64,000 nt of DNA from Candidatus Fukatsuia endosymbiont of Tuberolachnus salignus (GCF_964030845.1 NZ_OZ034983.1:124001-188000), one strand, 5' to 3'. Shown: positions 1 through 7,943, counted from the stretch's first letter. Numbers and translations are program-made. Notes: generated by a model not told the origin, from the sequence alone.

Positions 1-521
1 CCCAATTATATGAAGACCAAGCCTCGGGCAAACGCGAAGACCGCCCTGGATTGTCAGCCTGCCTAAAGGCGCTGCGCAAAGGGGATACGCTTGTTGTATG
101 GAAGCTGGATCGGTTAGGCCGAGACCTACGACACTTGATTAATACTGTGCATGAATTGACTGGCCGAGGTATAGGTTTGAAAGTACTCACGGGTCACGGT
201 GCAGCAATTGATACGACGACGGCATCTGGAAAACTGGTCTTTGGAATTTTTGCGGCACTGGCTGAATTTGAGCGTGAGCTGATTTCAGAGCGCACAGTGG
301 CAGGACTAGCTTCAGCACGAGCGAGAGGCCGGAAAGGCGGACGTCCATTCAAGATAACTGCTGCTAAGTTGAGGTTGGCGATGTCTGCAATGGGTCAGCC
401 TGAAACTAAGGTAAACGATTTGTGCGAAGAGTTAGGCATTACTCGGCAAACACTTTACCGACACGTGTCGCCTAAGGGAGAACTGCGGTCAGATGGCGTA
501 AAATTTTTTGCTAAAAATTAA
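1..521 (+). CDS. Serine recombinase (resolvase/invertase), 5' partial
   Basis: C-terminal part of a serine site-specific recombinase of the Tn3 resolvase/DNA invertase family. The reading frame is open to the left edge, so the N-terminal catalytic serine lies outside the window; the TTG at 51 is not the true start. Visible family signatures are WKLDRLGRDLRHL, the FGIFAALAEFERELISERT helix that leads to the E helix, and a C-terminal helix-turn-helix (LCEELGITRQTLYRHV) for binding crossover sites. Such enzymes invert or resolve DNA segments on plasmids, transposons and phages. The adjoining transposase and mobilization relics suggest it came with a plasmid or transposon. The visible part looks intact up to a normal stop. 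Confidence 0.9.
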   Translation, partial: QLYEDQASGKREDRPGLSACLKALRKGDTLVVWKLDRLGRDLRHLINTVHELTGRGIGLKVLTGHGAAIDTTTASGKLVFGIFAALAEFERELISERTVAGLASARARGRKGGRPFKITAAKLRLAMSAMGQPETKVNDLCEELGITRQTLYRHVSPKGELRSDGVKFFAKN

Positions 522-635
522 ATCTAGTTGAATAGTTTTTATAGGTAGCAAAGTAGTGCAGTCGGCTTTTGATATTTAGTGCAGTCGGTTTCTGAAAATG
601 ACAAGGCTCGCTATAAATTGATGTAAAATACAAGG

Positions 636-1458
636 ATGACTTATCCATTGAAATTTCGCCAACATGTCTTGGCAATCAAAGAACAAGAAAAGCTTACGTA
701 TGCGCAAACAGCGGAACGTTTTGTCGTCGGCATGGCCAGTCTGATGCGCTGGGCTAACCGAATAGAGCCCTGTATGACGCGTAATAAACCTGCGACGAAG
801 ATAGATAGAGAAGTTCTCACACAAGATGTTGCTACTTATCCTGATGCTTATCAGTTCGAACGTGCGCAGCGGCTGGGTGTAAGTGCCCGTGGTATCGGTG
901 ATGCCCTGAAACGACTGGGATTAACCTGTAAAAAAAACGCTGCAGCATCCCAAAGCCAAGGCACAAGCCAGAGAGGCTTTCCAGATAAGGCTCCAAAATT
1001 ATAAGACAGCGGGTCATCCCATTATTTATATTGACGAAAGTGGATTTTCACATGATATGCCACGCCGTTATGGTTATTCGCCTAAAGGTCAGCGTTGTTA
1101 CGGTCAACATAATTGGCAGGCCAGAGGGCGTACTAACATCATGGGTGCCTTGCTTGAGAAAGCATTGCTAACGGTTTGTGCGTTCACCAGTAACATCAAC
1201 AGCGATATTTTCCATGCCTGGATAACGCAGGACTTATTGCCTAAAGTACCACTGAATTCCGTCATGGTGATGGACAATGCGAGTTTTCACAAACGTAAAG
1301 ATATTCAGGATGCAATAAAAAATGCCGGTTTTATTCTTGAATATCTTCCCGTTTATTCGCCTGATTTGAATCCCATTGAGAAGAAATGGGCTCATGCCAA
1401 AGCACGGCGTAGAAAAGAGAGGTGTGATGTCGATCACCTGTTTTCCTTCTTTAATTAA
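636..1458 (+). mobile_element. IS630-family transposase, split by a +1 frameshift at an A8 run
   Basis: Transposase of the IS630/Tc1-mariner group in two frames: an N-terminal helix-turn-helix part (636-1004) and a C-terminal DDE part (visible from about 1030 in the second frame, first ATG 1057). The DDE part shows IYIDESGFS, VMVMDNASFHK and YSPDLNPIEKKWA. Translation of the first frame becomes nonsense just after a run of eight adenines at 930-937. Skipping one base there joins both halves into a continuous family-like sequence (KKTLQHPKAKAQAREAF...). This is either a decay mutation or slippage at a homopolymer, which some IS630 relatives use. Two copies of AGTGCAGTCGG lie just upstream (556-566, 581-591). 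Terminal repeats could not be located with confidence. Confidence 0.85.
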
Positions 1459-1731
1459 GTCATTTTATAACACCGCTGCTATATTGGTTACCACTTTAAC
1501 CATCGCAAGTACAGTCCAAGATTGTTTTAACTCTTTCTGACTTATCATTGTTATTTAATCGGACCTAAAACCAAGAATTTCTATTCACCACCAGAGTGAC
1601 CGAGTTTCTCTGTAATTTCAGATGATATTCCGCTTCCTCGAACGGCTTTCGCTGCGCGAAAACCATTCTTGCGGCGAGCGGTCTCTATTTTTTTAAAACA
1701 AATTTTTTTAATTCTTTTTTAAGGGCCGGAG

Positions 1732-1780
1732 TTTTGTCAATGTGGGCGAAGCCCCCCGTCAGGGCTTGGCATTGACAAAA
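1732..1780. repeat. Nested hairpin upstream of mobilization genes (candidate oriT part)
   Basis: Perfect 11-bp inverted repeat TTTTGTCAATG (1732-1742) and CATTGACAAAA (1770-1780), with a second stem AAGCCC/GGGCTT nested inside (1749-1754, 1762-1767). It lies directly upstream of the mobC/mobA relics, where ColE1- and IncQ-type plasmids place the transfer origin. No gene is seen from 1459 to 1838 apart from these stems. Assignment as oriT is inference. Confidence 0.45.
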
Positions 1781-1804
1781 TGAAGACCCGATTACCCTGT
1801 TAAA

Positions 1805-1839
1805 TGGGGGATGGTTTCCCGAAGGGAGGCCATCCCCCA
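1805..1839. repeat. Second nested hairpin, overlapping the start of the mobC-like frame
   Basis: Perfect 10-bp inverted repeat TGGGGGATGG (1805-1814) and CCATCCCCCA (1830-1839) around a loop that itself contains TCCC-GAA-GGGA. With the hairpin at 1732-1780 it forms a structured non-coding segment typical of a plasmid transfer origin or of a regulatory leader. Confidence 0.5.
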
Positions 1840-2153
1840 TGCTAAGCGGGGGGTTGAACTTGACCTTGGGGGGTGCCAGGGGGCGGAGCCCTCTGGCAAG
1901 CCCCGATGTTGCTGGGGTCAGGTTTTCTGGTACGGAGTGGGAGCGGCTTCAACAACTTTCAAAATCGGCAGAAATGTCGATGTCTGAGTTTGTTCGCAAT
2001 CATTTAGGTAAAGTTAGCGTGAGGAACCGAAACGATGAAAGAAAGCAAGTAGCTATGCTCAATCGCATCAATGCCAACTTAAACATGATTAAGTACTGGA
2101 AAAAGTTTGAATATCAAGCCACCAGGGAAAAAGACACAGCAACATTTCGATGA
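1839..2153 (+). pseudogene. MobC-like mobilization accessory protein, decayed
   Basis: The middle of this frame (GVRFSGTEWERLQQLSKSAEMSMSEFVRNHLG, then LNRINANLNMIKYW) has the ribbon-helix-helix plus 'LNRIxANLNxI' layout of MobC/MbeC relaxosome proteins, which bind the transfer origin and help the relaxase nick it. The first ~25 residues are GC-rich and unlike the family, so the true start is probably further in. The C-terminus runs into the overlapping relaxase frame. Position and order (mobC then mobA) match ColE1-type mobilization modules. Family call is by recognition of the motif; functional status is doubtful because its partner is broken. Confidence 0.55.
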
Positions 2154-2821
2154 CTTTCGTAGTGAAGTAAACGCAAAGTACGGATTAGCTGATCCCACAG
2201 ATCCAAATCGAATAAGAAACATGAAGACCCCCAATCATATCCTCAAAATCACCGTAGAGGCCACCAGAAGAGGCGATAAGCCATCAGATGATGTTCGGGA
2301 TACTCTTGGATGCGATCTTGTCTCAGAGAGCCGTAAATGGGCTTATACGCAATCGTGAAGATGTGATAGTTCAAGTGAAAAAATTAGATTTTGAAATAAC
2401 CCGTACGGGAAATGACTATATCACTGCTTGTGAACCAGAGAGCGGTAAACGCTGGAGATTGAAAGGGGCACTGTATGCAAGAGACTACAGCGTTAGCCGA
2501 ACGATTGAAAAATCAGATAGCGCAAGAGAACGAGACTATTCAAAACCTGACAAGGCAGCAGCTCAAAGATTTACGCAACGCCTTAACCACCATATTGGAG
2601 CAAGAGCTGAGTACCATCAAAACCGATATCCACAGCCAGAACGAAAGTATGGGCTGGAAAGTAGTCCGCAATCGGATTTTTTGGCCGTTATTGATCGGAT
2701 TGAGCCTCTCTCTAGGTATCTTCGGCGGCAGTTGGCTGACGATGAATTACAGAAGCAAGTAAACAACTTAAGCAATCAGCTGATGGAATTGAGCAAACTC
2801 TACAAAACGAACAGACGTTGA
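2107..2821 (+). pseudogene. MobA/MbeA-type relaxase remnant (middle and C-terminal parts, frameshifted)
   Basis: Two adjoining frames look like the region after the catalytic domain of a ColE1-type relaxase: 2107-2358 (VNAKYGLADPTDPNRIRNM...) and 2288-2821 (LIRNREDVIVQVKKLDFEITRTGNDYITACEP, then RWRLKGALYARDY). The N-terminal catalytic domain with the tyrosine and histidine triad is missing, and the frame breaks near 2290, so this cannot be a working relaxase. The C-terminal frame encloses a second, mbeB-like gene in another frame, exactly as in ColE1, which supports the family call. It is a scar of a mobilizable plasmid now in the chromosome. Confidence 0.6.
2475..2762 (+). CDS. MbeB-like mobilization protein nested inside the relaxase gene
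   Basis: A 95-residue protein read in a different frame inside the relaxase remnant. It has a Gln/Glu-rich predicted coiled coil (residues 1-60) followed by one hydrophobic membrane segment (WPLLIGLSLSLGIFGGSWL, about 70-88). ColE1 mbeB occupies the same nested position and has the same coiled-coil-plus-membrane plan; it helps stabilise the relaxosome. With the relaxase broken, it is probably a leftover even though its own frame is open. Confidence 0.5.
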   Translation: MQETTALAERLKNQIAQENETIQNLTRQQLKDLRNALTTILEQELSTIKTDIHSQNESMGWKVVRNRIFWPLLIGLSLSLGIFGGSWLTMNYRSK

Positions 2822-2889
2822 ATTCAACTATTCGTCACCAACAGGTACGAGTTAAGAAGCACGAGCCATACTATGGCCCCAGTTTTTGA
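2740..2889 (+). pseudogene. MbeD-like tail fragment
   Basis: A frame ending at 2889 reads KQLKQSADGIEQTLQNEQ, then STIRHQQVRVKKHEPYYGPSF. It lacks a start codon and follows the mbeB-like gene. Its coiled-coil character and position resemble mbeD of ColE1 mobilization regions. The end overlaps the 3' end of the convergent antitoxin gene. Low-confidence family call; clearly not an intact gene. Confidence 0.3.
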
Positions 2890-3182
2890 TATCTCACAGG
2901 TTGAACAGCAAGACGTAAACCCATAACGCGTAAGATCGCGTTTAAGCTTTTGATTTCAGGATTACCCCTCGCAGACAAAGTGCGATAGAGCTGGTTTGAA
3001 TTCAACTCTGCCTCCTTTGCCACTACGCGAACGCCCCCGAAGGCCTTAGCCATCTGGCGCATAGCAATCAGTAGCTCGGCTTGCTCACCATCTTCGAGGA
3101 TGCCATTAAGCAGTTCAGCTGCATAAGCAGGGTCTTTACGGAATACCTCGGCCATTGCATCGTCGTGTGATCTATCTTTCAT
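2871..3182 (-). CDS. HigA-type antitoxin (HTH)
   Basis: Antitoxin of a type II pair: a 103-residue DNA-binding protein with a helix-turn-helix (VVAKEAELNSNQLYRTLSARGNPEIKSLNAILRVMGLRL, about residues 56-95), typical of HigA-like 'addiction module antidote' proteins. It should bind and neutralise the toxin encoded 12 bp upstream (3195-3518) and repress the shared promoter through the palindrome at 3526-3547. Toxin-before-antitoxin order is characteristic of higBA-type operons. The gene looks complete. Confidence 0.85.
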   Translation of the reverse strand: MKDRSHDDAMAEVFRKDPAYAAELLNGILEDGEQAELLIAMRQMAKAFGGVRVVAKEAELNSNQLYRTLSARGNPEIKSLNAILRVMGLRLAVQPVRYQKLGP

Positions 3183-3194
3183 TAGCCAACTCTC

Positions 3195-3518
3195 CTATCC
3201 ACTATTACGTTTCCATTCGCGCCAATATTCACATGCGCGGGTTATGTCTACGTCCTGCTTACGTTTGTCTCCACCGCACAGCAGCAGAATGATTGTCAAG
3301 CCAGCTTTAGCGTAATAGACTCGATACCCAGGACCAATATCGATACGTAATTCCCAGACGCCTTCACGTAAAAACCTGTGGTCGCCGAAATTACCCAGCT
3401 CTACACGCATGATACGGCGGTCAATAGCAATCTTGGCCTTGATATCGCGTACCTGCTCACGCCACTCATCAAAAAGGTCGTTTCCATTGTTGTCGATGTA
3501 GTGTCGTATTTCGTTCAT
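3195..3518 (-). CDS. HigB/RelE-family toxin (Gp49-like)
   Basis: A 107-residue toxin of the RelE/ParE superfamily, Gp49/HigB branch: DEWREQVRDIKAKIAIDRRIMRVELGNFGDHRFLREGVWELRIDIGPGYRVYYAKAGLTIILLLCGGDKRKQ contains the family's central beta-sheet and the conserved GYRVYYA and LLCGGDKRKQ motifs. Members are ribosome-dependent mRNA interferases that cut translated mRNA. It is first in an operon with its antitoxin (gap 12 bp). The start at 3518 places the gene just downstream of a perfect palindrome that is the likely operator. Full length for the family. Confidence 0.88.
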   Translation of the reverse strand: MNEIRHYIDNNGNDLFDEWREQVRDIKAKIAIDRRIMRVELGNFGDHRFLREGVWELRIDIGPGYRVYYAKAGLTIILLLCGGDKRKQDVDITRACEYWREWKRNSG

Positions 3519-3525
3519 ATCTCAC

Positions 3526-3547
3526 ATTATCGTTTATAAACGATAAT
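3526..3547. promoter_or_regulatory. Perfect 22-bp palindromic operator of the higBA-type operon
   Basis: A perfect palindrome with half-sites ATTATCGTTTA / TAAACGATAAT lies 8 bp upstream of the toxin start codon. HigA-type antitoxins autorepress by binding such palindromes over their promoter. The binding itself is inference. Confidence 0.7.
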
Positions 3548-3555
3548 TTATCAAG

Positions 3556-3813
3556 TTAAACTGGCATCGGTGCTTTTGAGGCTGTCTCAATAAAACACCA
3601 ATACCTCAAAAACGGCTTAAAAATACAGCATGAAAATGTATTATTCTTGGGTATCACTTTTGTATTCTTTAGTCTTTGAATAGCAATAGAATAATCTTCC
3701 AGATCTAAAACTTGTTTGTTGAGTATTTCATTCGTAAATACAAGTTGATCAATCATTTCAAATAATGCACCTAGATCATCGTTGTGTACTTGCGTAAAAT
3801 CACCGTTAGCCAT
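3556..3813 (-). CDS. Hypothetical protein, 85 aa, possibly with a shifted C-terminus
   Basis: Not recognised. The first ~58 residues (MANGDFTQVHNDDLGALFEMIDQL, then ILNKQVLDLEDYSIAIQRLKN) are hydrophilic and predicted helical. The last ~27 residues are Cys/Phe-rich and look like translated non-coding DNA, suggesting that the gene lost its original end. It runs toward the higBA-type operon. No function can be assigned. Confidence 0.35.
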   Translation of the reverse strand: MANGDFTQVHNDDLGALFEMIDQLVFTNEILNKQVLDLEDYSIAIQRLKNTKVIPKNNTFSCCIFKPFLRYWCFIETASKAPMPV

Positions 3814-4268
3814 AATAGCCTCTTTCGTAGGTTGTTGTGGTTAGCAGTCTTTCAGAGGAGATAACTCTGTCAGGCTGCGTTAGTTTTTACAGAGTGTTAT
3901 TTAGCGAAGACATGAACACGGGCGAGAAAATTGATGGTATTCAGATACGCAATCCATTTGTTAACGATGTATAAAAAAAGTAATGGCCTTAGGTAGAGTT
4001 CCAATTTAGCACTATCGAACAAAATTTAATAGAAGGCTAATGAATGAACCCAAACAATGTCACGATAAACTTTAAGATATAATTTATCTATAGAAAATGA
4101 ATTGTTCCGTATCCAATATGAAGCATTATCTAAGATTACTTTAACTACTGAACAAACTATTTTCCGTTAAGCCGAGTTTATTCGTAATGATTCTAAGATG
4201 ATCTGCCGTCAGTTCATGATAATGTCAAACAAATAGCCTCCCTAAAAAGAGATTTTGCTGAGTGGTTG
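3814..4268. other. Intergenic, no gene seen
   Basis: About 450 bp of AT-rich sequence between the hypothetical gene and the amidase. No credible coding frame, RNA gene or repeat was recognised on either strand. Confidence 0.5.
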
Positions 4269-5093
4269 CTAAATGACACTGCTGGTATTTTGGGTGGTGG
4301 TTGGGTTTTCTGCCGGATAATTGAAATATTTTTTCACTAATGCCGCTAATATAGCACTCGTTTCTATATCGAGTTCGCCATCATAGCGACTTTGGCGAAA
4401 ATGCAGTTGAAAGGCGCGGACAAGCTTTTTATAGACAGCTGAATCAGTAGCGGCGCCACTGGTGTCATAACCGTATTTTTTAAAACGGATCAACATGTCA
4501 GCCTGAGTTAATGGAGCTGTAGTGAACTGCTCCATATAGGCAGATTTCATTTCTTCATCATACCAGGCGCCTACACCCGCATCAAAGAGTGTTTTCCAGG
4601 GAAACGCGGCACCAGGGTCACTTTTGCGTCCCACCGCAATATCAGCATGACCGACCACGTGAGTGGGGGAGATGTCAGAGTAGCGTTGGAGAATATCCAA
4701 GGATAATGCTTTCACTGCCTCTATTTGGCGATCATTAAAAGGAGGAAAGGTGAATACACCTTGTATATCAGTCGCCTGATTAACTATTTCGATCCCAATC
4801 GCGCTATCGTTAAGGTTGGTGCGGTTTCCCCAGGTGCTGGTGCCGGCATGCCAGGCACGGTCTTTTTCATCCACCAGATTAAAAATTTGTTGATCTTTAA
4901 AACCGGCATTGATATACGAACGATCCGTCGGATCGGGGACAAGATAATGCGCACTGGCTGCTCCGCCCGTTAAGCTGTTTACGGAAGCTGAAAAATTAGC
5001 GGCAGTGTAATGCATGACCAGAAAGCGAATGCGGTCATTGTAACCTTTGTCAGGTCTTCTCAATGATCGATACGTGTTAAAATTAATATTCAT
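4269..5093 (-). CDS. AmiD-like N-acetylmuramoyl-L-alanine amidase, without a lipoprotein signal
   Basis: Zinc amidase of the Amidase_2 family that cuts the bond between N-acetylmuramic acid and the stem peptide in peptidoglycan. It aligns by eye along its length with E. coli AmiD: VMHYTA with His28, AWHAG, IGIEIVNQ with Glu102, VVGHADIAVGRKSDPG with His149 and Asp159 (zinc ligands by homology), then a C-terminal helical peptidoglycan-binding-like domain (LIRFKKYGYD, then AFQLHFRQSRYDGELD). The start at 5093 is chosen because homology begins there; the open frame extends to 5306 but overlaps the divergent antitoxin gene. E. coli AmiD is an outer-membrane lipoprotein, but this protein starts MNINFNTYRS without signal peptide or lipobox. 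It may act as a recycling enzyme or as an endolysin-type enzyme. Confidence 0.88.
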   Translation of the reverse strand: MNINFNTYRSLRRPDKGYNDRIRFLVMHYTAANFSASVNSLTGGAASAHYLVPDPTDRSYINAGFKDQQIFNLVDEKDRAWHAGTSTWGNRTNLNDSAIGIEIVNQATDIQGVFTFPPFNDRQIEAVKALSLDILQRYSDISPTHVVGHADIAVGRKSDPGAAFPWKTLFDAGVGAWYDEEMKSAYMEQFTTAPLTQADMLIRFKKYGYDTSGAATDSAVYKKLVRAFQLHFRQSRYDGELDIETSAILAALVKKYFNYPAENPTTTQNTSSVI

Positions 5094-5160
5094 AGTGGTT
5101 TCTTCAATGACTATATTAAAAATTAAGATTAAATACTGAAGGTGATGGACCGTTTCTCCA

Positions 5161-5184
5161 TATTGTTGTAACATACAAACAATA
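5161..5184. promoter_or_regulatory. Imperfect inverted repeat upstream of the Phd/PIN operon
   Basis: TATTGTT (5161-5167) and AACAATA (5178-5184) flank a 10-bp centre, about 30 bp before the antitoxin start, which has a strong purine-rich ribosome site (AGGGGGAAGAG). Likely site of autorepression; inference. Confidence 0.4.
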
Positions 5185-5214
5185 ATCCATAGCCATAGGG
5201 GGAAGAGAAAAAAC

Positions 5215-5481
5215 ATGGCCATCCACACTTTTTCCAGTCGAGATTTCACACGTGATGTGTCTGCTGCCAAGAGAGCGGCCGCCGAAGGACCGGTGTTCAT
5301 CACCAACCGCGGCCAACCGGCTTTTGCACTGCTGAAAATAGATGATTACTACCACCTCACAGGTCAAGGTGAGATGTCGCTTCTCACTGTTATGGAGGGT
5401 ATTCCTGGCGGTGTTGGTATTGAGTTTGACCCTTCATGCCTTGATGTTCATGTTCAACTTCGCCCTACCCTGTTCGATTAA
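5215..5481 (+). CDS. Phd/YefM-family antitoxin
   Basis: An 88-residue antitoxin. The N-terminal DNA-binding half (FSSRDFTRDVSAAKRAAAEGPVFITNRGQPAFALLKIDDYYHL) is the standard Phd/YefM fold. The C-terminal tail that wraps the toxin is short and atypical (GGVGIEFDPSCLDVHVQL). It precedes a PIN-domain toxin gene by 12 bp, a usual Phd-PIN pairing. It should neutralise the toxin and repress the operon. Confidence 0.88.
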   Translation: MAIHTFSSRDFTRDVSAAKRAAAEGPVFITNRGQPAFALLKIDDYYHLTGQGEMSLLTVMEGIPGGVGIEFDPSCLDVHVQLRPTLFD

Positions 5482-5493
5482 GGCGCAATAACG

Positions 5494-5919
5494 ATGTTCA
5501 TTCTGGACACTAACGTCATTTCTGAGCTACGCCATGGCAAACCCAAACCATCTCCCGCCGTGCGTGCGTGGGCGGCAACACAACCAATCGGGCGACTTTT
5601 CCTGTCGGCCATCACCCTTCTTGAACTAGAAAAAGGCATCCAGACTTTAGAGCGGCGCACACCACAGCAGGGCGGTACGCTGCGGGTCTGGCTGACGGGC
5701 GTCAGCGTCGCATTTGCAGGACGTATACTGCCCTTCACCGAACACACTGCCCCAGTGTGTGCTACACTGCATGTACCGAATGCGCATGTTGAACGTGATG
5801 CCATGATCGCCGCAACAGCCATTGAACATAGATTTACGGTAGTTACACGTAACGTGTCAGATTTCATTAACACGGGTGTGTCGCTGGTTAACCCTTGGCT
5901 CCACCTAAACAAAGACTGA
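5494..5919 (+). CDS. VapC/FitB-like PIN-domain ribonuclease toxin
   Basis: A 141-residue PIN-domain toxin. The acidic metal-binding residues expected in VapC/FitB enzymes are present: Asp5 in LDTNVISEL, Glu44 in LLELEKG and Asp102 in ERDAMIAATA, with TRNVSDF near the end. Such toxins cleave tRNA or rRNA when freed from the antitoxin. It is the second gene of the operon with the Phd-like antitoxin. Length and motifs suggest that it is intact. Confidence 0.9.
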   Translation: MFILDTNVISELRHGKPKPSPAVRAWAATQPIGRLFLSAITLLELEKGIQTLERRTPQQGGTLRVWLTGVSVAFAGRILPFTEHTAPVCATLHVPNAHVERDAMIAATAIEHRFTVVTRNVSDFINTGVSLVNPWLHLNKD

Positions 5920-5922
5920 AAA

Positions 5923-6031
5923 GAGGCGGTATTCTTTGCATAACGAGTGGCAATGCCTCGCCAACATTTAAGATGCAGAAAAGTGCTCTCAACCAGATGT
6001 CGATGTTTGTCGGATAAGCTCGACCTGTTAC
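5923..6031 (-). pseudogene. IS5-family transposase C-terminal fragment
   Basis: The minus strand reads LSDKHRHLVES, then HLKCWRGIATRYAKNTAS, the C-terminal 'HLVEN.F.xLKxxRxIATRYxK' signature of IS5-family (IS427/ISL2-like) transposases. Nothing else of the element is present. It is a scar between the toxin-antitoxin pair and the injection-system cluster. Confidence 0.7.
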
Positions 6032-6089
6032 CAGACTGAGCGCTATTTACTACGCTGAATTAAATTAGAAAACATTAGGTATTTCAATG

Positions 6090-7871
6090 TTATTCGTTGT
6101 TTGATTTTTTTGCTACACCCTCTAAAAGGTCTTGTGGCTCACGTTTTAATCTCATTGTTTTAAAGGACTCTGCTGTTCTTTCGATCTTAATTAATAAATT
6201 CAATTCAATTAATAAATTCAATTCATTTTGGAATGCTTCTTTATTTTTCTTTAAAGTATTGATTAAAGCTTGCTGAAATAGGCTCCAATAGTCATTTTCA
6301 TTCAATCCTTTTGGCTTTTCAATGTTTCCATATTCTGTTTCTATCGTTTTTAACACTTCCTCATATTTTTTAGCTTTTTCGGCATACTTAATAGACTTAA
6401 TAGTTTTTTCTCCCTCTTCTAACTGAGCTTCTGTATACCGATAACTATTATCTTTATGTTTAAAAACTTCCGTAGGATTTAACAGGCCCTTAGGGTCGTA
6501 AAATGCAAGTTCTTTAGTAAAACCACTATTATGTTCTGGATCGCCCTCATTTTTATATTTTATGGTATCACCCTCCTTTTCTCCTTTTAGCTTCTGTATA
6601 TCAAGAGTCCATTGCGAAGGGATACGTCTTGGTACTTCTATGCTGGTTTTCTTTTCCTGATCCTCTAATTCTTTTAAGAAATTGGGATCCGTTTTGTCCT
6701 TTTTCGGTTTGTACACATTTTTTAACGCACCTCTTTCAACTAGTGTTTTTAATGAATACTTTGGCGAGTCGCCGTAGTTTAATTTCACGTGCATTTCAAC
6801 TGATATATCGTCCTTGACGATTTTTTTTATATCATTCTCTTTTCGTTTGTAATCCGAAACATTTATATGAGTATCTTGAGGTGCTAAATTTGTTGCTACA
6901 TAGGATTCTTGCTTCTGTTCTGGAGCGAAAAAGACATCAGCAATAAGGTGACCCGTATCTAAATTTCTCTCTTTAGTATGAGTAGACGCTAAATGTTCCC
7001 ACTCTCCTAACGCTTTTACATGACCGTATTCTGAAGTGTTGTTTCCTCGTTTACCATCTATCTCAGGAACAATTGTTGCTTTAGCGAACTTGGCACGGTA
7101 TAGGTTAATTAAACCCTCTTTTTTCTTTAGTCCGTCCACATTAGCCTGGTATATTTCATTTAGATACCAGGGAGTACCGTTTACGATGATAGTGCCTTGC
7201 TTCAATACACCTACAATAGTATTCAGATTATCACCACTTTCCAGTGTCAGATTTTCTACCTTACGTTGCACCACCTGGGGATCATCTACCGTTTCTCTGC
7301 GAAGTAACGATAAATCCTCATTCGGTGTATAGTGCTCTGCTTTCTCTCCCCACTGCGTTGCTTCTTGTTCCAAAGTAGCATCATCGTTAATGCCAATCCC
7401 TGTTTTCATCTGTAGTGTCGGTTTCACTCTCCCTTGCTTTTGCTGCACCACATGCCAGGCTTCATGCGGCAAATGCCGTTCTTGGCCAGCGCCTAAATAG
7501 ATGTGCTCGCCTTGCGCATAAGCTAACGCCTGGAGTTGTGAGGGTTTTTCTGAATAGTAATGGACACGCACGTCACTTAAGTCTATCCCCGACAGGGATT
7601 CTATGCCCGTTTTGAGTGGGGTCGGCAAACCGGTTTTATTGACAGATTGGGTTTCCCGGTTATGCGTTTGATTCAATAATTGTACAACAGCACGATTACC
7701 TATCAGGCTTTGTGCCGCTAATACGTGCTGTGGGTTCCGTTGAAATTGTAAGGGAATAACGGGATGGAACGCAGGGGAGGAGGCATGCCGCGTCCGATTG
7801 GCTGCTCGCGGGAAGTGCTGCTGTTTATGAGATGTAGCAGGTTGAAAAGTGTTGTGACCACTTGTAGCCAT
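6090..7871 (-). CDS. eCIS effector: DUF4157 domain fused to a NUC-type nuclease-like domain
   Basis: A 593-residue predicted cargo protein, last gene of the injection-system cluster. Residues ~1-60 are a disordered, basic leader ending in SLIGNRAVVQLL, a motif common at the start of eCIS and polymorphic-toxin proteins with DUF4157. Residues ~85-150 are the DUF4157 domain with zinc-metallopeptidase-like HEAWH (136-140). Residues ~285-355 match the DNA/RNA non-specific endonuclease family: LDTGHLIADVFF (His308 is the candidate general base; the usual DRGH reads DTGH), then TNLAPQDTHIN and KRKENDIKKI. The remaining ~200 residues are Lys/Glu-rich, helical and unrecognised. DUF4157 is strongly linked to eCIS loci in general. 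I infer nuclease activity inside target cells; no immunity gene is evident, which suits a eukaryotic target. Confidence 0.8.
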   Translation of the reverse strand: MATSGHNTFQPATSHKQQHFPRAANRTRHASSPAFHPVIPLQFQRNPQHVLAAQSLIGNRAVVQLLNQTHNRETQSVNKTGLPTPLKTGIESLSGIDLSDVRVHYYSEKPSQLQALAYAQGEHIYLGAGQERHLPHEAWHVVQQKQGRVKPTLQMKTGIGINDDATLEQEATQWGEKAEHYTPNEDLSLLRRETVDDPQVVQRKVENLTLESGDNLNTIVGVLKQGTIIVNGTPWYLNEIYQANVDGLKKKEGLINLYRAKFAKATIVPEIDGKRGNNTSEYGHVKALGEWEHLASTHTKERNLDTGHLIADVFFAPEQKQESYVATNLAPQDTHINVSDYKRKENDIKKIVKDDISVEMHVKLNYGDSPKYSLKTLVERGALKNVYKPKKDKTDPNFLKELEDQEKKTSIEVPRRIPSQWTLDIQKLKGEKEGDTIKYKNEGDPEHNSGFTKELAFYDPKGLLNPTEVFKHKDNSYRYTEAQLEEGEKTIKSIKYAEKAKKYEEVLKTIETEYGNIEKPKGLNENDYWSLFQQALINTLKKNKEAFQNELNLLIELNLLIKIERTAESFKTMRLKREPQDLLEGVAKKSNNE

Positions 7872-7943
7872 AATGTGTTCCTTCAGATAAAAATGTCATT
7901 GTTAAGCAGATGTTCTGTTTGTGTCATCAACCGAGCTGCCTCA

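Noticed and set aside
5094..5306. N-terminal extension of the amidase with a hydrophobic segment (MFFLFPLWLWIIVCML) as a signal anchor
   Set aside because: It overlaps the divergent antitoxin gene and its operator, and homology to AmiD begins only at 5093, so it is antisense to another gene rather than a real leader.
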